Shown here piece after piece: positions 5,431 to 12,170 of a DNA stretch of 12,170 nucleotides. The notes under the pieces were generated by a model. That model saw nothing but the letters and a program-made list of their open reading frames with translations. It made no database searches and was not told the DNA's origin. The DNA is from Thermoguttaceae bacterium. Its GTDB lineage: Bacteria; Planctomycetota; Planctomycetia; Pirellulales; Thermoguttaceae. The position numbers were made by a program, and so were the translations under genes. The DNA is taken from NCBI GenBank assembly GCA_017454585.1, contig JAFTCU010000306.1, forward strand, positions 1 to 12,170, given 5' to 3'. The number at the start of each line of letters is the position of its first letter. The stretch's first letter is position 1.

Positions 5431-7179
5431 TTACTTCATCTTGAAGCGGACCACAAACGCTTCATACGGATTGAGCGTCAGGGTTTCGGCGAGCTGGAAC
5501 GTTTCACGTTCCGGGTCGTTCGTCAGGAGCAGCTCGGCCGGGACGTTTCGGTTTTTCTCGATGTAACCGGCCGGGAGAGTCGCCGTGGCGGGGTGGTTGC
5601 GGAAGTTTGCGACGACCAGAAGATTTTCGTCCTCGGTGAAGCGCTCGTAGGCGTAAACGTCCGGGTTTTCTTCGTCCAGGACGGCGTAGCGGCCCGTCGT
5701 GATCACGTCGTATTCTTTTCTCAGAGCGATGAGTTTCTGGTAAAACCGAAAGACCGAATCGTCCCGCTTGAGCTGCTCGGCTGCGTTGATCTGCGGGTAG
5801 TTCGGGTTTACGTTGATCCACGGCTTGCCGGTGGTGAACCCCGCGTTCGGCGTGGCGTCCCACTGCATCGGAGTCCGAGCGTTATCGCGTCCGCGCAGGC
5901 TGATCAGGTCCAGCATTTCGGCTTCTGTGAATTCAACGACGCTGGAAGCGTCGTCCCCGCAGCAGAATTTCTTCCACGCGTTGAGGCTTTCAATGTCGCG
6001 TACCTCGGAAATGCTTCGGAACGGGTAGTTCGTCATTCCGAGTTCTTCCCCCTGAAAGACGTACGGCGTTCCCTGCATCAAATGCGAGCAGAGGGCGATC
6101 ATTTCCGCCGACTTTTCACGGAGCGGGCCTTCCGCCTCGCCGAAGCGGGAGAAAATGCGCGGCTGGTCGTGATTGCACCAGTACAGGCTGTTCCACGCCC
6201 GGCCATAAAGTTCGGTCTGCCAGAATCCCATGAGGCGTTTCAACTCGCGCAGGTCGATCTTGCGATGCGTCCATTTGAACGAGTCGCCGCCGTCCAGGTC
6301 CAGGTGCTGGAACTGGAAAATCATGCTGAAAATGGAGCCGTCCTCGTTCGCGTAGATTTCCGCACGCTCTGGCGTGGACTCGGACATTTCGGCGACCGTC
6401 ATGACGTTTTCAAACCGGGAAAAGACCTCGCGGTTCATTTCCCGTGCAAACGCTTCAAAATGCGGGCCGAACGAGGCGTACGGACGGATGTTTCCGTCTT
6501 TGGAATCGGGAAACGCGGGGTCCTTGGAAATGTAGCAGACCGCGTCCATCCGGAAGCCATCGACCCCCTTGGCGAGCCACCAGCGCATCATGCGGTAAAG
6601 CTCCTGACGCAGCGCGGGGTTTTCCCAGTTCAGATCGGGCTGCTGAGGCGAGAAAATGTGGAGGTAGAACGAAGACGGATCCTCCGGCGTGGTTTCGGGC
6701 TTGCTCCACGCGCTGCCGCCGAAGATCGCCTCCCAGTTATTCGGAGCCTCGCCGTTTGGGCCGCCCTCGCGCCAGATGTAGAAATCCCGGTACGGATTCG
6801 GCCGGCCGTCGGGCAGGGTGGGGCCTTTTTGACTTTCCAGAAACCACGGATGCTCGCACGACGTGTGGTTCAGCACCATGTCGATGATCAGGCGGATGCC
6901 GCGTTTGTGCGCTTCCTCGATCAGAATTTCCACGTCGCGCATCGTGCCGAACTCGGGATTAATGCGCTCGTAGTCGGTGATGTCGTACCCGTTGTCGTAG
7001 TTGGACGTCGCGTAAAACGGGCAGATCCAGATGGCGTCGCAGCCGAGTTCCCGGACGTAATCGAGTTTTTCGATCACGCCGGGCAAATCACCGATCCCAT
7101 CCCCGTTGGAGTCGCGAAAACTCCGGGGGTAGATCTGGTACACGACGCTTTTTTTCCACCATTGGGGGAAACGTTCCAT
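5431..7179 (-). CDS. GH13 alpha-glucosidase / oligo-1,6-glucosidase family
   Basis: The protein has 582 residues, normal for the oligo-1,6-glucosidase/trehalose-6-phosphate hydrolase group, and no signal peptide, so it acts in the cytoplasm. The N-terminus KKSVVYQIYPRSFRDSNGDG is diagnostic for the family. The conserved GH13 regions are intact: DMVLNH (region I), QPDLNW (region V), GFRMDAV with nucleophile Asp212 (II), VAEM with acid/base Glu264 (III) and NHDQPR with Asp338 (IV). The residue after the nucleophile is Ala213. In characterised members Val here favours alpha-1,6 bonds, while Ala or Thr favours alpha-1,4 bonds, so a maltooligosaccharide-type alpha-glucosidase is my inference; a sucrose or trehalose-derived substrate is not excluded. 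The start has an excellent ribosome binding site (AAAGGAGG) 9 bases upstream. It lies 30 bases after the PEP-CTERM gene on the same strand, implying co-transcription. No PTS or transporter gene accompanies it here. Confidence 0.95.
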   Translation of the reverse strand: MERFPQWWKKSVVYQIYPRSFRDSNGDGIGDLPGVIEKLDYVRELGCDAIWICPFYATSNYDNGYDITDYERINPEFGTMRDVEILIEEAHKRGIRLIIDMVLNHTSCEHPWFLESQKGPTLPDGRPNPYRDFYIWREGGPNGEAPNNWEAIFGGSAWSKPETTPEDPSSFYLHIFSPQQPDLNWENPALRQELYRMMRWWLAKGVDGFRMDAVCYISKDPAFPDSKDGNIRPYASFGPHFEAFAREMNREVFSRFENVMTVAEMSESTPERAEIYANEDGSIFSMIFQFQHLDLDGGDSFKWTHRKIDLRELKRLMGFWQTELYGRAWNSLYWCNHDQPRIFSRFGEAEGPLREKSAEMIALCSHLMQGTPYVFQGEELGMTNYPFRSISEVRDIESLNAWKKFCCGDDASSVVEFTEAEMLDLISLRGRDNARTPMQWDATPNAGFTTGKPWINVNPNYPQINAAEQLKRDDSVFRFYQKLIALRKEYDVITTGRYAVLDEENPDVYAYERFTEDENLLVVANFRNHPATATLPAGYIEKNRNVPAELLLTNDPERETFQLAETLTLNPYEAFVVRFKMK

Positions 7180-7188
7180 GAATTGAAT

Positions 7189-7196
7189 CCTCCTTT
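7189..7196 (-). promoter_or_regulatory. Strong ribosome binding site of GH13 gene
   Basis: AAAGGAGG on the minus strand, 9 bases before the ATG at 7179, matches the anti-Shine-Dalgarno almost perfectly and fixes the start. It fills the 30-base gap after the PEP-CTERM gene, leaving no room for a separate promoter. The first gene of the operon has no comparable site, so the enzyme may be translated more strongly than the surface protein. Confidence 0.75.
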
Positions 7197-7209
7197 GGGG
7201 AATTTATCT

Positions 7210-10200
7210 TCATTTAAGAGTCGCGCGGCGGGATTTCCGCAGGCCAAACACTCCTCCCACGGCGAGAAGAGCCAAAAGGAGCGTCGAGGGTTCCGGGAGT
7301 GAGCTGGAGTTTCCAAGCTCGGCAAACAGCGCGCCGCCTTCAACCCAGTACCGGCTTAAAAGCGCGCCGGTGTCCGAGGCGAAATTGAATGTTAAGGAGT
7401 CAAAGCCCGTGAGGTTTTGCGAGTCCACGATCTGGATCGTCGGCAAATCGTCCAGCAAGGAAGTGTCCCCATTGTACGTGAAATTGATGGTCGCACCGGT
7501 CAGGTCCGCGGCATTGGCCGTGATTTTGATTTCCGAATCCGGCGTCGTCTGGGTGACATTTAACGTCGCGCCCTGAGCGTTGAACGTGCCCGAGACGGTC
7601 AGTTTGCCGAGGTCCTGGGTTTCGTCCAGCACGAGGCAGGAGCCGGAGGCCATGGTCAAATTACCGCCGATTGTTCCGTTTCCGCTGAATTTGGTGCCGT
7701 CCGCGACGGTCACGTTGAACGTATCGGCCGCGGTCGCCGGAGCGCCGTTGAAGATCACCATTCCGGTCAGGTCGTCCGCAAGCTCCGAGGTGTTGCTCAC
7801 GGCCAGAGTACCGGTGCCGGTGATCTTGCCGGAAAGAGTCGCGTTCCCCATGCCCGTGTTTTTGATCTGAATCGTTTTGGCGGCGATTTTCAGATCATTC
7901 GGGAGCTCCCAGTCACGGCCGACGGTCTTGACGGAACCATCGGTGAAGGCCCAGTTCCCGTCCTCGAAAATCGTCAGACGCTGGAATTTATCGGTCGTTC
8001 CCGCGACGCGGACGCCCACGCCGACCAGGTCGTCCGGATCGTCGTTCAAGCCGTTCAGTGTATCATTCTGGGCGACGCCGACGCCGCCACTTCCCTGACC
8101 AAGACGAACGTCGATCTCGTAGGGAACGCCCGCCTCAAACGTGAAAGTTCCATAGGATTTGACGGTCCAGCCTTCCTTGACGTTCATGACGGTCGTTTTC
8201 TCGCCGGTGTTCAGGTTCGTGACGAAAATCGCCACGCTGTCGTCGAAGTGCTTGCCGAATTCCAGGGTGGTAGTTTCTTCGGTCTGGATCGTCGTGTTGT
8301 AGGAGTAGGTCGTGTTGTTGGCCGTCCACACGGTTGTGTTGTTGAACATGTTTGCGGTGTCGTCCATGTTCATTGAGATGTTGGAAACGGCAATCGAGTC
8401 ATTCAGGTTGAAATTTCCAGAGAAATACGACCGGGCGTAATTCCCGCTGGTGAGGAACGAGAAGACGGTCGTGTTGGTGCTCGCATCGACCTGGCCCGTC
8501 CCGAATGGGGAATTGGAGGCGATGTAAATGAGGTTCGTCCCGCCGCCGACGATGGCCGTTCCGCCGGTGTAGGTGTTCTCGCCGGCCATCGTGATGGGGG
8601 CGCTGTTCCCTTCGCCATAGTTCAGAGTGAGTTTACCTTCGCCGGAAATGCCGCCCGTTGAACCCAGACCGCCCTGGCCGGTGAGGTATCCCGCGCGGAG
8701 TGAGCCGCCTTTGGAGGTCACGACCACGGGCTGGTAAAGGCCCAAGCCGCGATCGACGTTCATGAGGAGACCATTGTCGAGAGTCAGCGTACCGGTGCCG
8801 AGGGCGGAGGCATTTGAAGAGTTGTTGTTTGCCATGCTCTGAATGAGGACGCCGCCGGTTGCGCTGCCGGTGTTTCTAAGGGTTGATTTCTCCCCGGTCA
8901 GAATGAGTTGAACGTTCCCGGAAAGAGTCCCCCCAATGTTTGCCCCGTTCATGGTGATCACGGCGGGGGCGTCAGTGCTGGAGCTGGTGATCGTACCCGA
9001 GTTGGCCAGGCGGGAAGCGTCGATCGTCGTGTTCGTCAGGTCGAGGACTTTGCCGGAATTGATCGTCACTTTGCCGGTGCCGAGCGCGCCGGTGGCGGTG
9101 ACTTTCAGGTAGTGGTTCACCACCGTGTTCGTGTAGTCGTTGTTCGGGTTGCTCAGAACGACCCACGAGGCGTTGTCGCCGGTGTTGGTGTCCGCGACGA
9201 TGTTCAGCGTATCGGTCAAACCGTCCGAGACTTTACCGGTGATGATCAGCTGCTGCTTTCCCCAGCCGGGATGCAGACCGCCTGAGGCGCTGTCGATGCG
9301 GAGGTTGGCCGCGACCGTTCTGGTCGTATCGCGGTTGCGCAGATCCCCGCCGTTGAGGCTGATCGTCATTTTGTCGTTGGTGATGTTCCCTGCGACGTAG
9401 AAGAGCTTCGTGTCGATTTGAAGCGTTCCCTCAAAATCGGCGAAATTCGTGATGTTGGCTGCGCTGAAGGTGTAATCTGCTTCGCTGTTTGCGTATTCGA
9501 CCGTCCCTTTTCCGGTGAATTTGTTGTTAAAGTTGTAGGCGTTGGAGATTTTCAGTGTGGCGCCTTCGTCAACCGTCACGGTATTGCCCGCCCCGGCGGG
9601 GAGGCCGTTCCCGGTCAGCTCGACGGTCCCGTTGGAGACTTGCAGGGATAATTGGGAGTTTTGGCCGGTGAACGTCTGGGTTCCGGTGCCGACCTTGATG
9701 ATTTTGGCGTTGCTTTGGATCGTTCCGTCGAACGTACCGGAGCCGTCACCGTTTCCGATGTACATCGGGCCGCGCGGAGTACGGCCAGCTGGTGTAATGG
9801 TTCCGGCGCCGTTCAGGGCGTTGACGTACACGGAGGCTCCGTCCCAAAGGTCGAGCGTAGCGCCCTCCGCAAGGTTCAGATCGGCCTGGTTCTGGTCCCA
9901 ATGCTGGAAACCCCAGTGCCCGTTGATGAGGCGGCCGGCCGTGACGTTGATCTGGGAGCCGTTGGCGAGTGCGAACGTGATGGAGCTTAATTGACTGTCG
10001 CCGCCGGTGTAGGTTGCCACGTCGCCGCCGCCCTGGATCGTGATGACGCCCTTCCCGTTGAACGTCACGTTACCGTCCTTCAGGGCGATGCAGTTGGCCT
10101 CTGTAGGATTGGCGGATGGCTGTGGGGTCGTCATGTTGAACGTGATGTTTCCCGTGTCACCCTCGACCGAAGAGTTTCCGAGCGTAAAGACCATCGTTTT

Positions 10201-10374
10201 GATGGTTGCAGGGGTGCAATCCTGAAAGGTCAGCGTACTGCCGCCGGTAATGATCAGATTGTTTCCGTCGTAGGTCGCTTTGTCGTAGTCCGTGTCCGTG
10301 TTGATCGTAATATCAGTGGCAAAGACCGGGATGGTCAGGAGGATCGAAGCAAAAAGCAGGGTGAAACGTTTCAT
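7210..10374 (-). CDS. PEP-CTERM protein with autotransporter-type beta-strand repeats
   Basis: The protein has 1054 residues. The signal peptide MKRFTLLFASILLTIPVFA is followed by a long Gly/Thr/Asn-rich beta-helical body. Repeats of the autotransporter-associated beta-strand type (PATR) are recognisable: VGTGTQTFTGQNSQL, ALGTGKVTINSGKVLDL and GENTYTGGTAIVGGGTNLIY (near residue 600). Residues about 680-765 (LEFGKHFDDSVAIFVTNLN to VRLGQGSGGVG) resemble a PA14-like module inserted between repeats. The C-terminus is a complete PEP-CTERM signal: PEPST at 1027-1031, a hydrophobic helix to about 1045, and a basic tail RKSRR. Proteins with this tail are processed by an exosortase, which is not in the window, and end up at the surface or in the extracellular matrix. 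There is no C-terminal beta-barrel, so it is not a true autotransporter despite the repeats. The start has only a poor ribosome binding site (GAGAAG touching the ATG). It is the first gene of an operon with the GH13 enzyme. Confidence 0.9.
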   Translation of the reverse strand: MKRFTLLFASILLTIPVFATDITINTDTDYDKATYDGNNLIITGGSTLTFQDCTPATIKTMVFTLGNSSVEGDTGNITFNMTTPQPSANPTEANCIALKDGNVTFNGKGVITIQGGGDVATYTGGDSQLSSITFALANGSQINVTAGRLINGHWGFQHWDQNQADLNLAEGATLDLWDGASVYVNALNGAGTITPAGRTPRGPMYIGNGDGSGTFDGTIQSNAKIIKVGTGTQTFTGQNSQLSLQVSNGTVELTGNGLPAGAGNTVTVDEGATLKISNAYNFNNKFTGKGTVEYANSEADYTFSAANITNFADFEGTLQIDTKLFYVAGNITNDKMTISLNGGDLRNRDTTRTVAANLRIDSASGGLHPGWGKQQLIITGKVSDGLTDTLNIVADTNTGDNASWVVLSNPNNDYTNTVVNHYLKVTATGALGTGKVTINSGKVLDLTNTTIDASRLANSGTITSSSTDAPAVITMNGANIGGTLSGNVQLILTGEKSTLRNTGSATGGVLIQSMANNNSSNASALGTGTLTLDNGLLMNVDRGLGLYQPVVVTSKGGSLRAGYLTGQGGLGSTGGISGEGKLTLNYGEGNSAPITMAGENTYTGGTAIVGGGTNLIYIASNSPFGTGQVDASTNTTVFSFLTSGNYARSYFSGNFNLNDSIAVSNISMNMDDTANMFNNTTVWTANNTTYSYNTTIQTEETTTLEFGKHFDDSVAIFVTNLNTGEKTTVMNVKEGWTVKSYGTFTFEAGVPYEIDVRLGQGSGGVGVAQNDTLNGLNDDPDDLVGVGVRVAGTTDKFQRLTIFEDGNWAFTDGSVKTVGRDWELPNDLKIAAKTIQIKNTGMGNATLSGKITGTGTLAVSNTSELADDLTGMVIFNGAPATAADTFNVTVADGTKFSGNGTIGGNLTMASGSCLVLDETQDLGKLTVSGTFNAQGATLNVTQTTPDSEIKITANAADLTGATINFTYNGDTSLLDDLPTIQIVDSQNLTGFDSLTFNFASDTGALLSRYWVEGGALFAELGNSSSLPEPSTLLLALLAVGGVFGLRKSRRATLK

Positions 10375-10489
10375 CTTCTCACGTGGTTACTAAAAAGGAA
10401 AACGAAGCCGAAATTTTCGCGGGTCAGGTTCAAAATCCCGTCCCTGAAAACCGGGAAAATTTCAAAAGGGTCAAAACTCTCGTTCAATA

Positions 10490-10517
10490 ATTATATACGA
10501 AGGATGCGAGATTTCAA
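10490..10517 (-). promoter_or_regulatory. Sigma70-type promoter of PEP-CTERM/GH13 operon
   Basis: On the minus strand TTGAAA (10517-10512, 5 of 6 consensus) and TATAAT (10495-10490, perfect) are spaced by 16 bases. The predicted leader is about 110 bases. Very AT-rich DNA directly upstream could serve as an UP element. Confidence 0.65.
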
Positions 10518-10520
10518 TTT

Positions 10521-10558
10521 AAAAAAAGTCAAAATTTTGAAAAAAAGTCAAATTTTTT
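10521..10558 (-). repeat. AT-rich direct repeat upstream of the operon promoter
   Basis: AAAAAAAGTCAAAATTTT (10521-10538) recurs with one change at 10540-10558 in a 19-base step. On the minus strand this gives two TTTGACTTTTTTT copies just upstream of the -35 box, and a further TTTTGAC lies past the -10 box (10470-10476). This could be an UP element, a binding site for a regulator, or simply AT-rich sequence. Confidence 0.45.
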
Positions 10559-10631
10559 ATCGAAACTTAACCTTCGTGACGACCGATGTGCCCTTTTCAT
10601 CGTTTTGAGGCCGAAAACTTTTCCCCTCTCC

Positions 10632-10659
10632 TTGACTTCCGTGGGGATTCATTTAAAAT
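10632..10659 (+). promoter_or_regulatory. Sigma70-type promoter of PL11 gene
   Basis: TTGACT (10632-10637, 5 of 6) and TAAAAT (10654-10659, 5 of 6) are spaced by 16 bases. The ATG at 10703 lies 43 bases past the -10 box, with a modest ribosome binding site GAAAGG at 10688-10693. It is divergent from the operon promoter about 115 bases to the left. Confidence 0.6.
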
Positions 10660-10670
10660 AAAGGAAAAAT

Positions 10671-10679
10671 CCCCCCCCC
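10671..10679 (+). repeat. Nine-base C homopolymer in the PL11 leader
   Basis: Nine consecutive C begin 11 bases after the predicted -10 box, which places them within the first transcribed bases. As with the tract at 5253-5262, the C run is on the coding strand of the nearby gene. Slippage here could change start-site choice or early transcription. Confidence 0.75.
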
Positions 10680-10702
10680 TTACAAAAGAAAGGTTCTGAC
10701 CC

Positions 10703-12170
10703 ATGAAAACTCTCCCGTTTTTCTCCCTTTTGAGCGTTTTTCTGGCGGCCGGTTTTGTGCTGGCCGGCGAGTACTCACCGACGTCCACCGACGTTCCGAT
10801 CCATCAGGCTGCGCTGAACGAGTCCAACTGGACGCTTGCCGCGGGTGAAGGCGTGGACGCGAAGATGGAATTCCTCCCCAACGGTGAGGGGGAGTACGCG
10901 AAACCGTGTCTCCACGTGACGGCCGCAGGCGAAAATGGTCTCAGCGTGCTGTGCCGCCAGCGGATCCCCGCCGCGGAAAAGGGGAAAGTGATGTTTTTCA
11001 AGGGCTGGATGCGCTTCGCGGAAGGCGTGGGGCGCTTGAATCTTACCGCCTTCAAGGACGGAAAACCGGTCAAAATCTCCACTTGGGGCTGCGGGAACGG
11101 AATGTCCTACGAAAGCACCGTTTGGACCCAGTTCATCCTGAAGATCCCGTCGGACGGCCAGTTTGATGAAGTCCGGCTCGAGTACACGGCCAGGCCGGTC
11201 ACTTCCGGAATGGTCGAGCACATGAGCGACCCCAAAGGAGGGCCGATCTCCGAGGAACGCGCGAAACTCGTGACCAACCGTCTGGATTTCTGCGCGGGGG
11301 AGCCGGAGCTGGAAGTTGGTGAGGCTCTGGCCCCGGCCAGCTGCCAGAAGGTGGAAGGGTACTTCACCCACCGCGTCGAGGAGAAAATGACGCGCGAGCT
11401 GATCGCCCTGCCGCAGGTCAAAGAAAAGGAGGGGTGGTATTTGACCTGGCGCCTCTTCAAAACGGACGCGAAAGACGCCGGTTTTGACCTTTACCGCAGG
11501 GAAAAAGCCACCGACGGGCAAAACGTCGGCGAGTGGGTGAAACTCAACACAGAGCCGCTGACGAAAACCACCGATTTTCACGACCTGACCGCGAAAAAGG
11601 ACGGTTCCTACGAGTGGAAACTCGTAGAGCCGGGCGGGGCGGAAACCCTCGCGAGAGTCGCGAATTTTGACCACGGGATCTCGATCAGGCTGCGCGACCC
11701 GGAGGCGAAAGTCTCGCAGTTCGCCATCGCGGACCTCGATGGCGACGGGCGGTACGACTACGTGGTCCTCTTCAACAAAACGGGCTGGGTCGATCCGTAT
11801 TACTACTACTGGCGGCCGAGCCTGGGGGCTCTGACGCTGGAGGCGTACAACGCGGACGGGAAGTTCCTCTGGGGGCGCGATTTAGGACCGGGGATCGAAA
11901 CCGGCGTCTGGTATTCGCCCTTCATCTGTGCGGACCTGGACGGCGATGGGAAAGCCGAAGTGACCGTGAAGACCGCCGACGATCGTTTCGCCTCAGGTGA
12001 ACTTCAGAAAAACGTCACGGGGCGCGTGGACTGCGGGAAAGAGTACGTCGCCGTCTGGGACGGAATGACCGGTGAGGAACTCGCCCGCGCGGACTGGCCG
12101 AGCCGGAGGGGCCTGACGTATAATTACTACTGCCGCAACATGCTCTCGGTGGCGTATCTGGACGGCAAAA
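10703..12170 (+). CDS. Secreted PL11 rhamnogalacturonan lyase, 3' end missing
   Basis: 489 codons are present before the window ends; the frame is open throughout. The signal peptide MKTLPFFSLLSVFLAAGFVLA is followed by a typical V-L-A cleavage site. Residues about 22-215 form a jelly-roll-like domain (GWMRFAEGVGRLNLTAFKDG), perhaps carbohydrate-binding and absent from YesW-type enzymes as I recall them. Next comes the fibronectin-III-like start of PL11 (WYLTWRLFKTDAKDAGFDLYRR, from about 245), then the beta-propeller: ADLDGDGRYDYVV (Asp344), VDPYYYYWRPSLG, LEAYNADGKFLWGRDLGPGIE, TGVWYSPFICADLDGDGKAEV (Asp411) and YNYYCRNMLSVAYLDGK at the cut end. These are the signatures of family PL11, which cleaves the rhamnose-galacturonate backbone of pectin by calcium-dependent beta-elimination; the DxDGDG loops bind calcium. 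It acts outside the cytoplasm. The start is supported by a ribosome binding site and promoter just upstream. Confidence 0.93.
   Translation, partial: MKTLPFFSLLSVFLAAGFVLAGEYSPTSTDVPIHQAALNESNWTLAAGEGVDAKMEFLPNGEGEYAKPCLHVTAAGENGLSVLCRQRIPAAEKGKVMFFKGWMRFAEGVGRLNLTAFKDGKPVKISTWGCGNGMSYESTVWTQFILKIPSDGQFDEVRLEYTARPVTSGMVEHMSDPKGGPISEERAKLVTNRLDFCAGEPELEVGEALAPASCQKVEGYFTHRVEEKMTRELIALPQVKEKEGWYLTWRLFKTDAKDAGFDLYRREKATDGQNVGEWVKLNTEPLTKTTDFHDLTAKKDGSYEWKLVEPGGAETLARVANFDHGISIRLRDPEAKVSQFAIADLDGDGRYDYVVLFNKTGWVDPYYYYWRPSLGALTLEAYNADGKFLWGRDLGPGIETGVWYSPFICADLDGDGKAEVTVKTADDRFASGELQKNVTGRVDCGKEYVAVWDGMTGEELARADWPSRRGLTYNYYCRNMLSVAYLDGK

Noticed and set aside
5593..7302. Long plus-strand open frame of 569 codons
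   Set aside because: It is antisense to the GH13 gene, whose catalytic motifs are intact; GC-rich codon bias keeps the opposite strand open.
10406..10460. Leader hairpin or riboswitch in the 5' leader of the PEP-CTERM gene
   Set aside because: AATTTTC and CCGGG blocks pair imperfectly over about ten bases; no known riboswitch core is visible.
10775..11674. Minus-strand open frame of 299 codons
   Set aside because: It is antisense to the PL11 gene, which has a signal peptide and clear family motifs.

Overview
The window looks like accessory DNA from a bacterium of the PVC group (Planctomycetota, Lentisphaerota, Kiritimatiellota or Verrucomicrobiota), with Planctomycetota favoured. The grounds are a C-terminal PEP-CTERM sorting signal on a protein with autotransporter-type beta repeats, several secreted glycan-degrading enzymes, and a lipoprotein-like protein that resembles the TlpA-related proteins common in planctomycetes. 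This placement rests on protein families only. No rRNA, tRNA, integrase or transposase gene was seen.

Layout, left to right. (1) 3-1085 (+) is the 3' part of a secreted-type alpha/beta-hydrolase esterase. It is followed after about 60 bases by a signal-peptide-bearing BNR/Asp-box sialidase-like protein (1148-2233, +), and then a strong hairpin. (2) 2234-2996 has no gene. It separates converging transcription units and carries two separate inverted-repeat elements. (3) 2997-5102 (-) encodes a 701-residue exported protein. It has a helical N-terminal region, a thioredoxin/TlpA-like domain that has lost both catalytic cysteines, and a roughly 220-residue tail made almost wholly of Asp-Asp-X repeats ending in Gly-Asp-Tyr-Asp-Asp-Gly repeats. 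Its likely promoter directly abuts a run of ten C. (4) The short gap 5103-5430 also holds what may be the remains of an Rhs/YD-repeat gene. (5) 7210-10374 and 5431-7179 (-) form a likely two-gene operon: a large PEP-CTERM beta-helix surface protein, then a cytoplasmic GH13 alpha-glucosidase. (6) A divergent promoter region (10375-10702) leads rightwards into a secreted PL11 rhamnogalacturonan lyase with an extra N-terminal domain, cut off by the window end.

Taken together, the esterase, sialidase, alpha-glucosidase and PL11 lyase point to a complex-carbohydrate-degrading lifestyle (host glycans and plant pectin). The PEP-CTERM protein and the Asp-rich protein are probably envelope or surface components. 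The most unusual items are the Asp-rich protein with its catalytically dead thioredoxin fold and repetitive tail, and the two homopolymeric C tracts placed at promoter elements of two outward-facing genes, which could make expression variable. I saw no CRISPR, defence or toxin-antitoxin system.
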